This document shows positions 17,280-28,062 of a stretch of 64,000 nucleotides of DNA, one piece after another. How positions within the stretch are numbered: position 1 is the stretch's first letter; each line of letters begins with the position of its first letter. The DNA is from Tateyamaria sp. syn59 (GTDB taxonomy: Bacteria > Pseudomonadota > Alphaproteobacteria > Rhodobacterales > Rhodobacteraceae): NCBI RefSeq assembly GCF_007995245.1, contig NZ_VCBA01000010.1, forward strand, positions 62,001 through 126,000. The letters run 5' to 3'. Both the position numbers and the translations under genes were made by a program. Below the pieces are notes generated by a model, which was not told where the DNA came from, ran no database searches, and saw only the letters and a list, made by a program, of their open reading frames with translations.

Positions 17280-17298
17280 CACCCGGACCCACCGGGTG
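17280..17298 (+). terminator. GC hairpin after gdhA, possible terminator
   Basis: CACCCGG (17280-17286) pairs perfectly with CCGGGTG (17292-17298) across a five-base loop, 31 bp after the gdhA stop. No real T run follows, so termination would be weak or factor-assisted. The remainder of the 238-bp gdhA-soxB gap shows no gene. Confidence 0.35.
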
Positions 17299-17487
17299 TT
17301 ACGCACCAAAGCGGGGAATCCTCAGCGCTGGATATTCGGTGGCTTGACCCAATGTCCGCCATACGCGCGGCATAATCAGTCGCTGACAGACCAGCCCGTG
17401 TCGAAAAGCGCCGCAGTTGGCGCAGCGCCTCTTGCTACACCCGATCAGATGATGATGGTGGTGCCATGTGATCAGGCGGAGGGGTAG

Positions 17488-18741
17488 ATGCGCTTTTCAG
17501 GGCTGAAGGTTCTGACCGAAGGGCTGACCGGGAACCAGGGTTGGGGGCCTCACTGGCGCAATCCCGAGCCCAAGCCCGAATATGATATCGTCCTCATCGG
17601 CGGTGGCGGACATGGCCTTGCCACTGCGCATTATCTCGCCAAAGTGCATGGTCTGACCAACGTCGCGGTGCTGGAGAAGGGTTATCTTGGTGGCGGCAAT
17701 GTGGGGCGTAACACCACCATCGTTCGCGCAAACTACATGCTGCCCGGAAACTCGGAATTCTATTCGCATTCGCTGAAGCTGTGGGAGGGTCTGGAAGAGG
17801 ACCTGAACTATAACGTCATGCACTCCCAGCGCGGGATCATCAACCTGGTGCATTCGGACGGACAGCGCGACGCCTTTGTGCGCCGGGCCAACTCCATGTG
17901 CGGGCAGGGTGATGACGGCGCGATGCTTGACCGGGCAGGCGTGGAAAAACTGCTGCCCTTCCTCGACTTCGAACAGACCCGCTTCCCGATCTATGGCGGG
18001 CTTTACCACAAGCGCGGCGGCACCGCCCGTCACGATGCGGTGGCCTGGGGGTTTGCCCGCTCCGCCAGCGACCGCGGCGTGGACCTGATCCAGCAATGTG
18101 AGGTCACAGGTATCGATGTCGAAAACGGTGTCGTCAAAGGCGTGCAAACCACGAAGGGACCGATCCGCGCCAAGAAGGTTGGTATGGTTGCTGCGGGCCG
18201 CTCGTCACAAGTGGCAGCGATGGCCGGGATGAGCCTACCCATCGAAAGCCATGTGCTGCAAGCCTTTGTCACCGAAGGGCTGAAGCCCTGCATCGATCAC
18301 GTCATTACCTACGGCATGGGCCACTTCTATATCAGCCAGTCCGACAAGGGCGGGCTGGTCTTTGGCGGCGATTTGGACATGTACGCCAGCTATGCCTCAC
18401 GTGGGAATCTGCCGTTGGTCGAACATGTGGCTGAGGCGGCGATGACGCTGATGCCCGCGATTGGCAAGGCCAAAATGCTGCGCAGTTGGGGCGGTGTGAT
18501 GGACATGTCTCCCGACGGCTCCTTCATCATCGACAAGACGGATATCGAGGGGCTCTTCGTCAATTGCGGCTGGTGCTATGGCGGTTTCAAGGCAACACCG
18601 GCCTCGGGCCACACGTTCGCTCACTTGCTCGCTACTGGCAACTCGCATCCCACCACCGTGCGTCACCGTCTGGACCGTTTCCGCACCGGGCGCGGGATCA
18701 TGGATGAAGAGGCCACCGGGTCTCAGCACAATCTGCACTAG
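17488..18741 (+). CDS. soxB: Sarcosine oxidase beta subunit
   Basis: Flavin subunit of heterotetrameric sarcosine oxidase, which oxidises sarcosine to glycine, with formaldehyde or methylene-tetrahydrofolate and H2O2 as products. 417 residues: FAD-binding VLIGGGGHGLATAHYLA near residue 35, GGGNVGRNTTIVR and, near 174-182, HKRGGTARHDAVAWG, where a histidine is expected to bind FMN covalently. The C-terminal half carries SWGGVMDMSPDGSFI and GLFVNCGWCYGGFKATPASG, typical of SoxB. GGCGGAGGGG gives a strong ribosome site. It heads soxB-soxD-soxA-soxG in the usual order. Confidence 0.96.
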   Translation: MRFSGLKVLTEGLTGNQGWGPHWRNPEPKPEYDIVLIGGGGHGLATAHYLAKVHGLTNVAVLEKGYLGGGNVGRNTTIVRANYMLPGNSEFYSHSLKLWEGLEEDLNYNVMHSQRGIINLVHSDGQRDAFVRRANSMCGQGDDGAMLDRAGVEKLLPFLDFEQTRFPIYGGLYHKRGGTARHDAVAWGFARSASDRGVDLIQQCEVTGIDVENGVVKGVQTTKGPIRAKKVGMVAAGRSSQVAAMAGMSLPIESHVLQAFVTEGLKPCIDHVITYGMGHFYISQSDKGGLVFGGDLDMYASYASRGNLPLVEHVAEAAMTLMPAIGKAKMLRSWGGVMDMSPDGSFIIDKTDIEGLFVNCGWCYGGFKATPASGHTFAHLLATGNSHPTTVRHRLDRFRTGRGIMDEEATGSQHNLH

Positions 18742-18752
18742 GGATGGTTGAG

Positions 18753-18827
18753 ATGACGGGAGCCTCCGGCGGGGATTTTTTTGAAACAGGGAAGGGGTGG
18801 ACCTTGCACTCCTTTGGTGAAGCCTGA
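18753..18827 (+). other. Possible 24-residue micro-ORF overlapping an intergenic hairpin, between soxB and soxD
   Basis: ATG at 18753 opens 24 codons (MTGASGGDFFETGKGWTLHS, then FGEA) ending in a TGA that overlaps the soxD ATG as TGATG, a coupling arrangement. The first part coincides with GGGAGCCTCCGGCGGGGATTTTTTT (hairpin plus T run, 18758-18782), which I recall as a recurrent terminator-like intergenic element in Rhodobacterales. The element could partly attenuate soxDAG, or the peptide could be real. The sequence alone does not decide. Confidence 0.3.
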
Positions 18828-19090
18828 TGCGGTTGCGATGTCCGATCTGCGGTGCGCGCGACCGGCGCGAGTTCTACTATCAGGGATCTGCCGTGATGCT
18901 TGACCGCCCAGGACCTGATGCGGGCGAAGTTGCGTGGGACGACTACCTGCACTTGCGCGAAAACCCGGCAGGCGACTTGGAGGAGTTGTGGAGCCATGAC
19001 GCGGGCTGTGGCGCGTGGTTGAAAGTGACGCGCAACGTGTCCACGCACGAGATCAAGAGCGTGGAGTTGGCGCGGGAGGTCAAGCGATGA
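18827..19090 (+). CDS. soxD: Sarcosine oxidase delta subunit
   Basis: Small zinc-binding subunit of heterotetrameric sarcosine oxidase, 87 residues. The predicted zinc ligands are visible: C5 and C8 (RCPICG), H57 (ELWSH) and C61. The family segments YLHLRENPAGDLEELW and WLKVTRNVSTHEI are complete. Its stop overlaps the soxA ATG by 4 bp (ATGA at 19087-19090). The delta subunit lies against the alpha subunit and stabilises the complex. It begins 85 bp after soxB. Confidence 0.95.
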   Translation: MRLRCPICGARDRREFYYQGSAVMLDRPGPDAGEVAWDDYLHLRENPAGDLEELWSHDAGCGAWLKVTRNVSTHEIKSVELAREVKR

Positions 19091-22020
19091 GGGTCGAGGG
19101 CAAAGGGCTGATCGACCGCACCCAGCGGCTGTCCTTCCGCTTCGACGGGACCATCTATCGCGGCTTTGCGGGCGACACGCTGGCCTCGGCCCTGCTGGCC
19201 AACGACGTCCGGCACGTGGCGCGGTCCTTCAAATACCACCGCCCGCGCGGCATCCTGACCGCGGGGTCCGAAGAGCCAAATGCGCTTGTCACAATCGGAG
19301 AGGATGGGGCCACAGACCCGAACGTGCGCGCGACGGTGCAGGAACTTTATGAGGGTCTTGAGGCGCGCAGCCAGAATGCCTGGCCGTCGCTGGGTTTTGA
19401 TCTGCTGGTTATCAACGACCTCGCCGCACCGTTTCTGGGAGCTGGGTTCTACTACAAGACGTTCATGTGGCCGCGCGCCTTCTGGGAAAAGGTCTATGAG
19501 CCGTTTATCCGCCGTGCTGCGGGCCTGGGCGCGCTGAGTGGTGAGAAGGACGCTGACCACTATGAAAAGGCATATGCGTTCTGCGACGTGCTGGTGATCG
19601 GGGCCGGACCGTCAGGACTGATGGCCGCGTGGACGGCGGGGCAGGCAGGCGCCCAGGTGATCCTCGTGGATGAAGACAGCCTTATGGGTGGTCGCCTCAA
19701 CGCGGAAACACTGACCGTCGACGGCACGCCCGGTGCGGACTGGGCGGATGACATGGTGTCGAAACTCGCGGCCATGGACAACGTCCGCCTGATGCCGCGC
19801 GTGACCGTGACGGGCGCGCATGACGGCGGCACATTCGGCGCGCTCGAACGGGTTGCGCATCACGCGGGGGCTGTGCCGAAGGGCGGAGTGAAGGAAACCT
19901 TTTGGCGCATTGTCGCCAAACGCTCGATCCTGGCTGCCGGGGCCATCGAACGGCACATCGCGTTCCGGAACAACGACCGCCCGGGCATCATGGCGGCAGG
20001 GGCCGTGCGCACCTATCTGAACCGTTTCGGCGTGAGCCCCGGCAAAGCGGTGACGATCTTTGCCAACAACGACGACGCGCACCGTACGGCGATGGACCTG
20101 CAGGACGCAGGTGTGCATATCGCCGCAGTCATCGATAGCCGCAAGGACGCCCAAGCCCTGGGCGACTACCGCCTGATGCAAAGCGCGGTCGTGGCTGGCG
20201 CGGATGGGCGCAGGGGGCTGGAGGCCATCCGGGTCCAGACCGCATCCGGCAGCGAAAAGATTGCGACTGACTGCCTCGCTGTGTCAGGCGGCTGGAACCC
20301 GACAGTGCACATGACCTGCCATATGAACGGGCGTCCCACCTGGGACGAAGGCATCGCGAGTTTCGTGCCAACCCCGGGTGCTATTCCGGGGATGGAGACA
20401 GCGGGGGCCTGCAACGGCGCCTTCTCGACTGCTGCTTGCTTGGCCGCAGGGGTTGCTGCAGCCAAGACGACCCTCGAAGTCCTCGGCCTGGCCGCACCTG
20501 ACATCGACATCCCCCAAGCCGATGATAGCCCCTACGCCATAGAACCGCTCTGGGCCGTGCCGGGCAATGGGCGCGCCTGGCTCGACTTCCAGAACGATGT
20601 GAGCGTGAAGGACGTCAAACAGGCCGCACAGGAAAACTTTGCCTCCGTCGAGCATATGAAGCGCTACACGACCCAAGGCATGGCGACCGATCAAGGCAAG
20701 AACTCTAACGTCGCTGCGCTCGCGCTGCTGGCGGATGCGACCGGGCGCGGCATCCCGGAAACCGGCACAACCACCTTCCGTCCGCCGTATACGCCCGTCG
20801 CTCTCGCGGCCCTTGGGGCAGGGGCGCAAGGCAAAGGATTTGCCCCTGAACGCAAAACCACCAGCCATGCAGCCAGCGTGGCCGCAGGCGCGCCGATGAT
20901 TGAGGCAGGTCTGTGGTATCGCCCCTCTTACTTCCCGCTGCGGGACGAAAAGACCTGGCGCCAGTCCTGCGACCGCGAGGTGGGGTGGGTCCGCAGCGCG
21001 GTGGGCATCTGCGATGTCTCGACCCTGGGTAAAATCGACATTCAGGGCCCGGATGCGGCCAAACTGCTCGATTTCGTCTACACCAACACGTTCTCGACTC
21101 TGAAAGAGAACCGGGTGCGCTACGGCCTGATGCTGCGCGAAGACGGGTTGGTCATGGATGACGGCACGACCGCGCGGCTCGGCGAAAACCATTATGTTAT
21201 GACCACGACCACTGCTGCGGCAGGTCAGGTCATGCGGCACCTCGAATTCGTTACTCAAGCGCTACACCCCGAATGGGACGTGCGGATCATGTCCGTCACC
21301 GAACAATGGGCGCAGTTTGCGGTTGCCGGGCCGCAGTCGCGGGAGTTGCTGAACGGTCTGTTCGATGACACCATCGACGACAGCAAATGGCCCTTCATGT
21401 CCTGCGGTCTGGTCACGGTCCAAGGGGTCAAGGGGAGGCTCTTCCGCATCTCATTCTCCGGCGAACATGCGTATGAACTGGCCGTCCCGTCCCGCTACGG
21501 TGACAGCTTGTTCCGACTGCTCGTCGCACGGGCCGAAGCGCTGGGCGGCGGTGCCTACGGTATGGAGGCTCTGAACGTGCTGCGCATCGAAAAGGGGTTC
21601 ATCACGCATGCCGAAATCGACGGTCGGGTCACCGCGCAGGACATTGGCATGGAGCGGATGCTGTCCAAGAAGAAAGACTTCATCGGGGCCACCATGGCGC
21701 AACGTCCGGGTCTAACCGAAACGGGCCGCGCGCAATTGGTCGGCCTAAAACCGGCCGGCCCGGTCAAGCAACTCACCGCGGGCGCGCACATCTATGCGGA
21801 CGGGCAAGAGCCCGTGGCAGAGCGCGACCAGGGCTATGTCACGTCCGTGGGCTTCTCACCCACGCTTGGCCACTTCATCGGCCTCGGCTTTGTCACTGAC
21901 GGGCTGTCGCGTCACGGCGATGTGTTGAACATGGTGGACCATGTGCGTGGCATCCAAACGCGGGTTGAGCTGTGCGATCCGGTGTTCTTTGATCCAAAGG
22001 GGGAGCGCACACGTGGCTGA
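19087..22020 (+). CDS. soxA: Sarcosine oxidase alpha subunit
   Basis: Largest subunit (977 residues). The N-terminal ferredoxin-like fold (FRFDGTIYRGFAGDTLASALL) lacks cluster cysteines, as normal for this subunit. A dinucleotide-binding domain follows with VIGAGPSGLMAAWTAGQAG near residue 175. The C-terminal 370 or so residues form a GcvT-like, folate-binding aminomethyltransferase domain (GWVRSAVGICDVSTLGKIDI, RVRYGLMLREDG, FRISFSGEHAYELAVPS). It channels the methyl carbon to tetrahydrofolate. The start is the ATG at 19087 within the soxD stop. The upstream in-frame extension is dismissed because it lies in soxD. Confidence 0.96.
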   Translation: MRVEGKGLIDRTQRLSFRFDGTIYRGFAGDTLASALLANDVRHVARSFKYHRPRGILTAGSEEPNALVTIGEDGATDPNVRATVQELYEGLEARSQNAWPSLGFDLLVINDLAAPFLGAGFYYKTFMWPRAFWEKVYEPFIRRAAGLGALSGEKDADHYEKAYAFCDVLVIGAGPSGLMAAWTAGQAGAQVILVDEDSLMGGRLNAETLTVDGTPGADWADDMVSKLAAMDNVRLMPRVTVTGAHDGGTFGALERVAHHAGAVPKGGVKETFWRIVAKRSILAAGAIERHIAFRNNDRPGIMAAGAVRTYLNRFGVSPGKAVTIFANNDDAHRTAMDLQDAGVHIAAVIDSRKDAQALGDYRLMQSAVVAGADGRRGLEAIRVQTASGSEKIATDCLAVSGGWNPTVHMTCHMNGRPTWDEGIASFVPTPGAIPGMETAGACNGAFSTAACLAAGVAAAKTTLEVLGLAAPDIDIPQADDSPYAIEPLWAVPGNGRAWLDFQNDVSVKDVKQAAQENFASVEHMKRYTTQGMATDQGKNSNVAALALLADATGRGIPETGTTTFRPPYTPVALAALGAGAQGKGFAPERKTTSHAASVAAGAPMIEAGLWYRPSYFPLRDEKTWRQSCDREVGWVRSAVGICDVSTLGKIDIQGPDAAKLLDFVYTNTFSTLKENRVRYGLMLREDGLVMDDGTTARLGENHYVMTTTTAAAGQVMRHLEFVTQALHPEWDVRIMSVTEQWAQFAVAGPQSRELLNGLFDDTIDDSKWPFMSCGLVTVQGVKGRLFRISFSGEHAYELAVPSRYGDSLFRLLVARAEALGGGAYGMEALNVLRIEKGFITHAEIDGRVTAQDIGMERMLSKKKDFIGATMAQRPGLTETGRAQLVGLKPAGPVKQLTAGAHIYADGQEPVAERDQGYVTSVGFSPTLGHFIGLGFVTDGLSRHGDVLNMVDHVRGIQTRVELCDPVFFDPKGERTRG

Positions 22021-22552
22021 CCTGATCGCAAAGACCCCGCTTGATGGCATTGCCCCCGTCACCATCGGCACCTGCACGGTGGCTGAGGTCGGCCTCGGCA
22101 CCCTGACCTCTATCGCGCCCTATGCCGGGGCAAAGATCGCGGACACATTCAAGACCGCCCACGGCATCGCGTGGCCTGCGCCCAATCGGGCTACGGGCAA
22201 AGAGGGCGCACGGGCCATCTGGTTCGGGCGCGATATGGTTCTTCTTGCCGGGCCGGAGCCGGACAAGGCGCTGGCCAAACATGCAGCCCTCACGGACCAA
22301 TCGGATGCCTGGACGGCGGTCACTCTGTTCGGCCCGGAGGCTGAGGCCGTGCTGGCGCGCCTAATCCCGCTCGACCTGTCGGCAGGTACATTCAAACGCG
22401 GCCACACTGCGCGCACGCAGATCCAGCATATGAGCGGGTCGGTCACACGCATCGGGGCCGACATGTTCCTGCTGATGGTGTTCCGCTCCATGGCGGGCAC
22501 GCTGCTTCACGATCTGGAAAGGGCAATGGCAAGCGTCGCGGCGCGGAGGTAA
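22013..22552 (+). CDS. soxG: Sarcosine oxidase gamma subunit
   Basis: Fourth subunit of sarcosine oxidase, 179 residues, with a degenerate GcvT-like fold. The start is GTG at 22013 (reading VADLIAKTPLDG), inside the last codons of soxA, preceded by GGGGGAGCG. Recognisable segments are DAWTAVTLFGPEAEAVLARLIPLDLS, FKRGHTARTQIQHMSG and DMFLLMVFRSMAGTLLHDLE, typical of SoxG. It completes the oxidase genes. No glyA, purU or folD accompanies the cluster in this window, so processing of the one-carbon product depends on genes elsewhere. Confidence 0.93.
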   Translation: MADLIAKTPLDGIAPVTIGTCTVAEVGLGTLTSIAPYAGAKIADTFKTAHGIAWPAPNRATGKEGARAIWFGRDMVLLAGPEPDKALAKHAALTDQSDAWTAVTLFGPEAEAVLARLIPLDLSAGTFKRGHTARTQIQHMSGSVTRIGADMFLLMVFRSMAGTLLHDLERAMASVAARR

Positions 22553-22590
22553 AATATCGTAAATCGATTCCAATCTGTCGGAGCCTGCCC

Positions 22591-22893
22591 ATGATCCGTT
22601 TTGCAATCACCGCCGCACTTGCCTTCGTCGCGGCACCCGCCTTTGCACAGGAAACCAAGGAAGAAAGCTGCGCCCTGCAAGCGCAGGTCGTTGCTGCCGT
22701 TCAGCAGGCCCGCCTTGATCGTGTGAAAGAGCGTGAAGTGCAGGACCATATCCTGGCTCAAGGCCCAACATGGCCCGAAAAGTACAACAACGCGATCCCG
22801 CTGATTGCCCCTTGGGTCTATGAACAGCCGCGCCGCATTGTCCGCAACGAAAGCCTGTCGGACGCGTGGAGCGAACTTTGCCTGCAGCAGTGA
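22591..22893 (+). CDS. Small exported protein of unknown function
   Basis: 100 residues with a clear signal peptide (MIRFAITAALAFVAAPAFA, cleavage before QETKEE). The mature part has only two cysteines (C30 and C97), about one per end, which could form a disulfide. It is mostly helical, with QVVAAVQQARLDRVKEREVQDH and WPEKYNNAIPLIAPWVYEQPRR. I do not recognise a named family. It stands 38 bp after soxG with a weak GGAGCC site and ends 36 bp before dnaG. The periplasmic location is the only supported statement. Confidence 0.7.
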   Translation: MIRFAITAALAFVAAPAFAQETKEESCALQAQVVAAVQQARLDRVKEREVQDHILAQGPTWPEKYNNAIPLIAPWVYEQPRRIVRNESLSDAWSELCLQQ

Positions 22894-22929
22894 CTCGACT
22901 CGTAGGCCCACACGCCCAATATTAGGGGC

Positions 22930-24888
22930 ATGAGCCTGCCCCCCGGATTTCTGGATGAACTGCGCACCCGCCTGTCGCTGACACAGGTTGTCGGGCGCAA
23001 GGTTATGTGGGATGCGCGCAAGTCGAACCAGGGCAAGGGCGACATGTGGGCGCCATGCCCCTTCCACCACGAAAAGACGGCCAGCTTTCACGTCGATGAT
23101 CGCAAGGGCTACTATTATTGTTTCGGCTGCCACGCCAAAGGCGACGCGATCAGCTTCGTGCGCGAGACCGAGAATGTTGGCTTTATGGAGGCCGTCGAAA
23201 TCCTCGCCGGTGAGGCCGGGATGCCCATGCCCGCGCGCGACCCGCGTGCACAGGAAAAGGCCGACAAGCGAACGCAACTGGCCGACGTCATGGAAATGGC
23301 CGTCCAGCACTTCCGCTTGCAATTAAAAACCGGCGCTGCGGGTCCTGCCCGAGATTATCTGGAACGCCGTGGGCTGGACCCGGTAGCACAGCAACGCTGG
23401 GAAATCGGCTTTGCTCCGGATGCGTGGCAGGGGTTGTGGGACGTGCTCAAGGGCAAGGGGGTCGAGGATGAGTTGATCCTTGGCGCGGGCCTCGCCAAAC
23501 CCAGCCAGAAGGGCGGCAAGCCCTACGACACGTTCCGCGGGCGCATCATGTTCCCGATCCGCGACGCGCGCGGTCGCTGCATCGCCTTTGGCGGACGGGC
23601 GATGGACCCGAATGACAACGCCAAATACCTGAACTCGCCCGAGACCGAACTCTTCGACAAGGGGCGCAGCCTCTACAACCACGGCCCGGCCCGCACGGCG
23701 GCGGGCAAGGGCCAGCCCCTGATTGTGGCCGAAGGGTACATGGACGTCATCGCGCTGGCCGAATACGGCTTTGGCGCCTCCGTTGCCCCCCTCGGCACAG
23801 CGGTCACGGAAAACCAGCTCGCCATGCTCTGGCGCATCGCGGATGAGCCGATCATCGCGCTTGATGGGGACAAGGCGGGCCTGCGCGCCGCCATGCGCCT
23901 GATCGACCTCGCCCTGCCCATGCTCGAAGCAGGCAAATCCCTGCGCTTTGCGCTCATGCCCGACGGTCAGGACCCCGACGATCTGCTCAAGGCCCAAGGG
24001 GCGGGCGCGCTGCAAAAGCTGCTCGATGACGCGATGCCCATGGTCAAACTGCTTTGGCAGCGCGAGACCGAGGGCAAGAACTTCGACAGCCCCGAACGCA
24101 AGGCCGCACTCGACAAGGCGCTGCGCGACAAGATCACGCTGATCAAGGATCCGTCGATTCGCCAGCACTACGGCCAGGCGATCAAGGACATGCGCTGGGA
24201 CCTTTTTCGCCCTCAACGTGGCGGCGGGCAGGGGCCGAAACGCAACTGGCAAAAGGGCCGCGGCTGGCAGCCCCCCCCGGTGCCGATGGCCAGCACCAAA
24301 AGTTCCGCATTGGCCGCTGGCGATGCGCAGGTCACCGACCACTTGCGCGAAACGGTCATCCTCGCGGCGCTGATCTGCACGCCCGAAGTGGCCGAAGACT
24401 TCGAAAACGGGCTCGAAAGCCTCGCCTGTAACGATCCGGACCATGCCGTATTGCGCGACCTGATTCTGCGCCACGCGCATGCCGGTTCAGAGGTGTTGCG
24501 CGAAAACATTTTCGCCGCACTTGGCCCGGAAGCCCTTGATAACCTGCTGACTTCACGCCATGTGGCAATTGTCCCGTGTATCCGCACCCCGGGCGACGCT
24601 GACATGGCCCGTATGACCGTGGCCGAAGAGCTCGCAAAACTCAGCGCGGCAAAGGGACTGAATGCCGAGATCGCGGATGCGGTGCAGGACCTGGAAGGTG
24701 TAGCAGATGAAGGCGTGACATGGCGCCTTGCCCAAGCGGCTCAAGCCGCAACCCAGGCCAGCCGCAGCGGGAAAGAAGATGATGCCGAATACGAAACGGG
24801 CGACAACGGCGCCCGAATCAGTCGGAGCGAACGGGACGCTTTTGCGGCCCTGATGGACCAGATCAGCTTCTCCAAACGCCGCAACTGA
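22930..24888 (+). CDS. dnaG: DNA primase
   Basis: Replicative primase that makes RNA primers at the fork, 652 residues. The N-terminal CHC2 zinc finger is seen as CPFHHEKTASFHV and YYYCFGCHAKGD (about residues 41-68). The TOPRIM catalytic core contains VAEGYMDVIALAEYGF and IALDGDKAGLRAAMRL, with the conserved Glu and Asp residues. The C-terminal helicase-interaction region begins around residue 450 after a linker rich in Gly, Gln and Pro (GGGQGPKRNWQKGRGWQPPP). It precedes rpoD, as in the classical macromolecular synthesis arrangement, but rpsU is absent. Confidence 0.96.
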   Translation: MSLPPGFLDELRTRLSLTQVVGRKVMWDARKSNQGKGDMWAPCPFHHEKTASFHVDDRKGYYYCFGCHAKGDAISFVRETENVGFMEAVEILAGEAGMPMPARDPRAQEKADKRTQLADVMEMAVQHFRLQLKTGAAGPARDYLERRGLDPVAQQRWEIGFAPDAWQGLWDVLKGKGVEDELILGAGLAKPSQKGGKPYDTFRGRIMFPIRDARGRCIAFGGRAMDPNDNAKYLNSPETELFDKGRSLYNHGPARTAAGKGQPLIVAEGYMDVIALAEYGFGASVAPLGTAVTENQLAMLWRIADEPIIALDGDKAGLRAAMRLIDLALPMLEAGKSLRFALMPDGQDPDDLLKAQGAGALQKLLDDAMPMVKLLWQRETEGKNFDSPERKAALDKALRDKITLIKDPSIRQHYGQAIKDMRWDLFRPQRGGGQGPKRNWQKGRGWQPPPVPMASTKSSALAAGDAQVTDHLRETVILAALICTPEVAEDFENGLESLACNDPDHAVLRDLILRHAHAGSEVLRENIFAALGPEALDNLLTSRHVAIVPCIRTPGDADMARMTVAEELAKLSAAKGLNAEIADAVQDLEGVADEGVTWRLAQAAQAATQASRSGKEDDAEYETGDNGARISRSERDAFAALMDQISFSKRRN

Positions 24889-24967
24889 TGCGATTTGGTC
24901 TCAAAACATAAAGAAAATGCGCTTAGACGGGTGGCCGAATCACTCAAAGCGCTAAATGTTTCTAGCA

Positions 24968-24989
24968 GCGATTCGCGGGGACGAATCGC
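24968..24989 (+). promoter_or_regulatory. Hairpin and duplicated Shine-Dalgarno in the rpoD leader
   Basis: GCGATTCG (24968-24975) pairs perfectly with CGAATCGC (24982-24989) around the loop CGGGGA, about 28 bp before the rpoD start. Two copies of AAGGAGCCC follow (about 24991-24999 and 25005-25013); the second is at Shine-Dalgarno distance from the ATG at 25017. There is no T run, so this is a leader structure rather than a terminator. Confidence 0.5.
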
Positions 24990-25016
24990 CAAGGAGCCCC
25001 GGTAAAGGAGCCCGTT

Positions 25017-26998
<1,982 letters not shown>

Positions 26999-27002
<4 letters not shown>

Positions 27003-27490
27003 GGGGGCTGCTCGCCGCTCTGACGCTGGCGCTGACCCCTGGGGCGGCGGCAGCGTTTTGCGGCGATATGTATCCGGTCCTGCAATGTCAGATCGGAACC
27101 AAATCGGTGAAAGTGTGTGTCGGCCAAGGGCAAGCAACCTACGCCTTTGGCCCGCGCGGCGCAGAACCGGAACTGTCTCTCACGCGGTCCTTGGCAGATG
27201 TCCAGGCAACCCCATGGCCCGGCATCGGTCGCTCGATCTGGGAAGACATCACCTTTGAAAACAAGGGCACACGGTACAGAGTCTGGGTTGCCGTCGACCG
27301 CATGGCAGGAGAATTGCCCGGCAGGGGTGGCGTCGTGGTTTCGCAAGGTGACGAGACGCTGGCCAATCTCGAATGCCAGGACGGGTCCGTGGATTTGTCG
27401 ATCTTCGCCATAGCAGATGCCATGCTTGAGGCGGGCTTTTGCGCGGATTACGACAGTCAGCTCTATTCAAAAGCCGCATGCGCTGACTGA
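26999..27490 (+). CDS. Exported protein of unknown function
   Basis: 163 residues beginning at a GTG that overlaps the rpoD stop (GTGA at 26999-27002). A signal peptide ([15 protein letters not shown], cleavage near AFC) suggests periplasmic export. Six or seven cysteines are spread along the mature part ([41 protein letters not shown]), suggesting disulfides. Segments [19 protein letters not shown] and YRVWVAVDR look beta-rich. I do not know the family. The coupling to rpoD is more likely an accident of compact packing than a functional link. Confidence 0.65.
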
Positions 27491-27550
27491 GCACAACCCC
27501 AAGACAGACCCGGCAAATAACCCGCGCCTCATTTCACCCCGGATCTTGTC

Positions 27551-27958
27551 ATGCAAACTATCTTCGAAATCGCAACACACGGTCAGGGCCTCTACGAATT
27601 CACCCGCGACGTGACACGATGGTGCGAGGGCGACGGCCTGCTGACGCTCTTTGTCCAACACACCTCCTGCTCTCTCCTGATCCAGGAAAACGCGGATCCC
27701 GAGGTGCAAACGGACCTGCAGAACTTCTTCTCCCGCCTCGTGCCGCCCACGACCGACCCGTCTATGTCCTACCTCACACACACCTACGAGGGCCCGGACG
27801 ACATGCCCGCGCACATCAAGGCAGCGATGATGCCGGTCAGCCTGCAAATCCCGGTCTACGGCGGGCGGCCCCAGCTTGGCACCTGGCAGGGCATCTACCT
27901 TTTTGAACACCGCACGGCGCCGCATCATCGCCGCGTTATTGGGCATCTCTGCGTCTAA
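27551..27958 (+). CDS. YjbQ/UPF0047-family protein
   Basis: 135-residue single-domain protein of the YjbQ family, sometimes annotated as secondary thiamine-phosphate synthase on the basis of weak activity. It has the family signatures FVQHTSCSLLIQENADPEV (residues 34-52), PSMSYLTHTYEGPDDMPAHIKAAM and the C-terminal LGTWQGIYLFEHR. Three conserved histidines (in QHTS, THTYEG and PAHIKA) would form a metal or active site. The physiological role is not established. A short 60-bp gap separates it from the gene before. Confidence 0.85.
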   Translation: MQTIFEIATHGQGLYEFTRDVTRWCEGDGLLTLFVQHTSCSLLIQENADPEVQTDLQNFFSRLVPPTTDPSMSYLTHTYEGPDDMPAHIKAAMMPVSLQIPVYGGRPQLGTWQGIYLFEHRTAPHHRRVIGHLCV

Positions 27959-28062
27959 TTCCGCGTGTGCCGACGCGCATGTGACCGCGCGTGACCTCTT
28001 TGGTTCGCCTCGCGGTTTCAAATCCACGCTCGGTGCCTAAATGATTGGGAAAGGAGACAACG

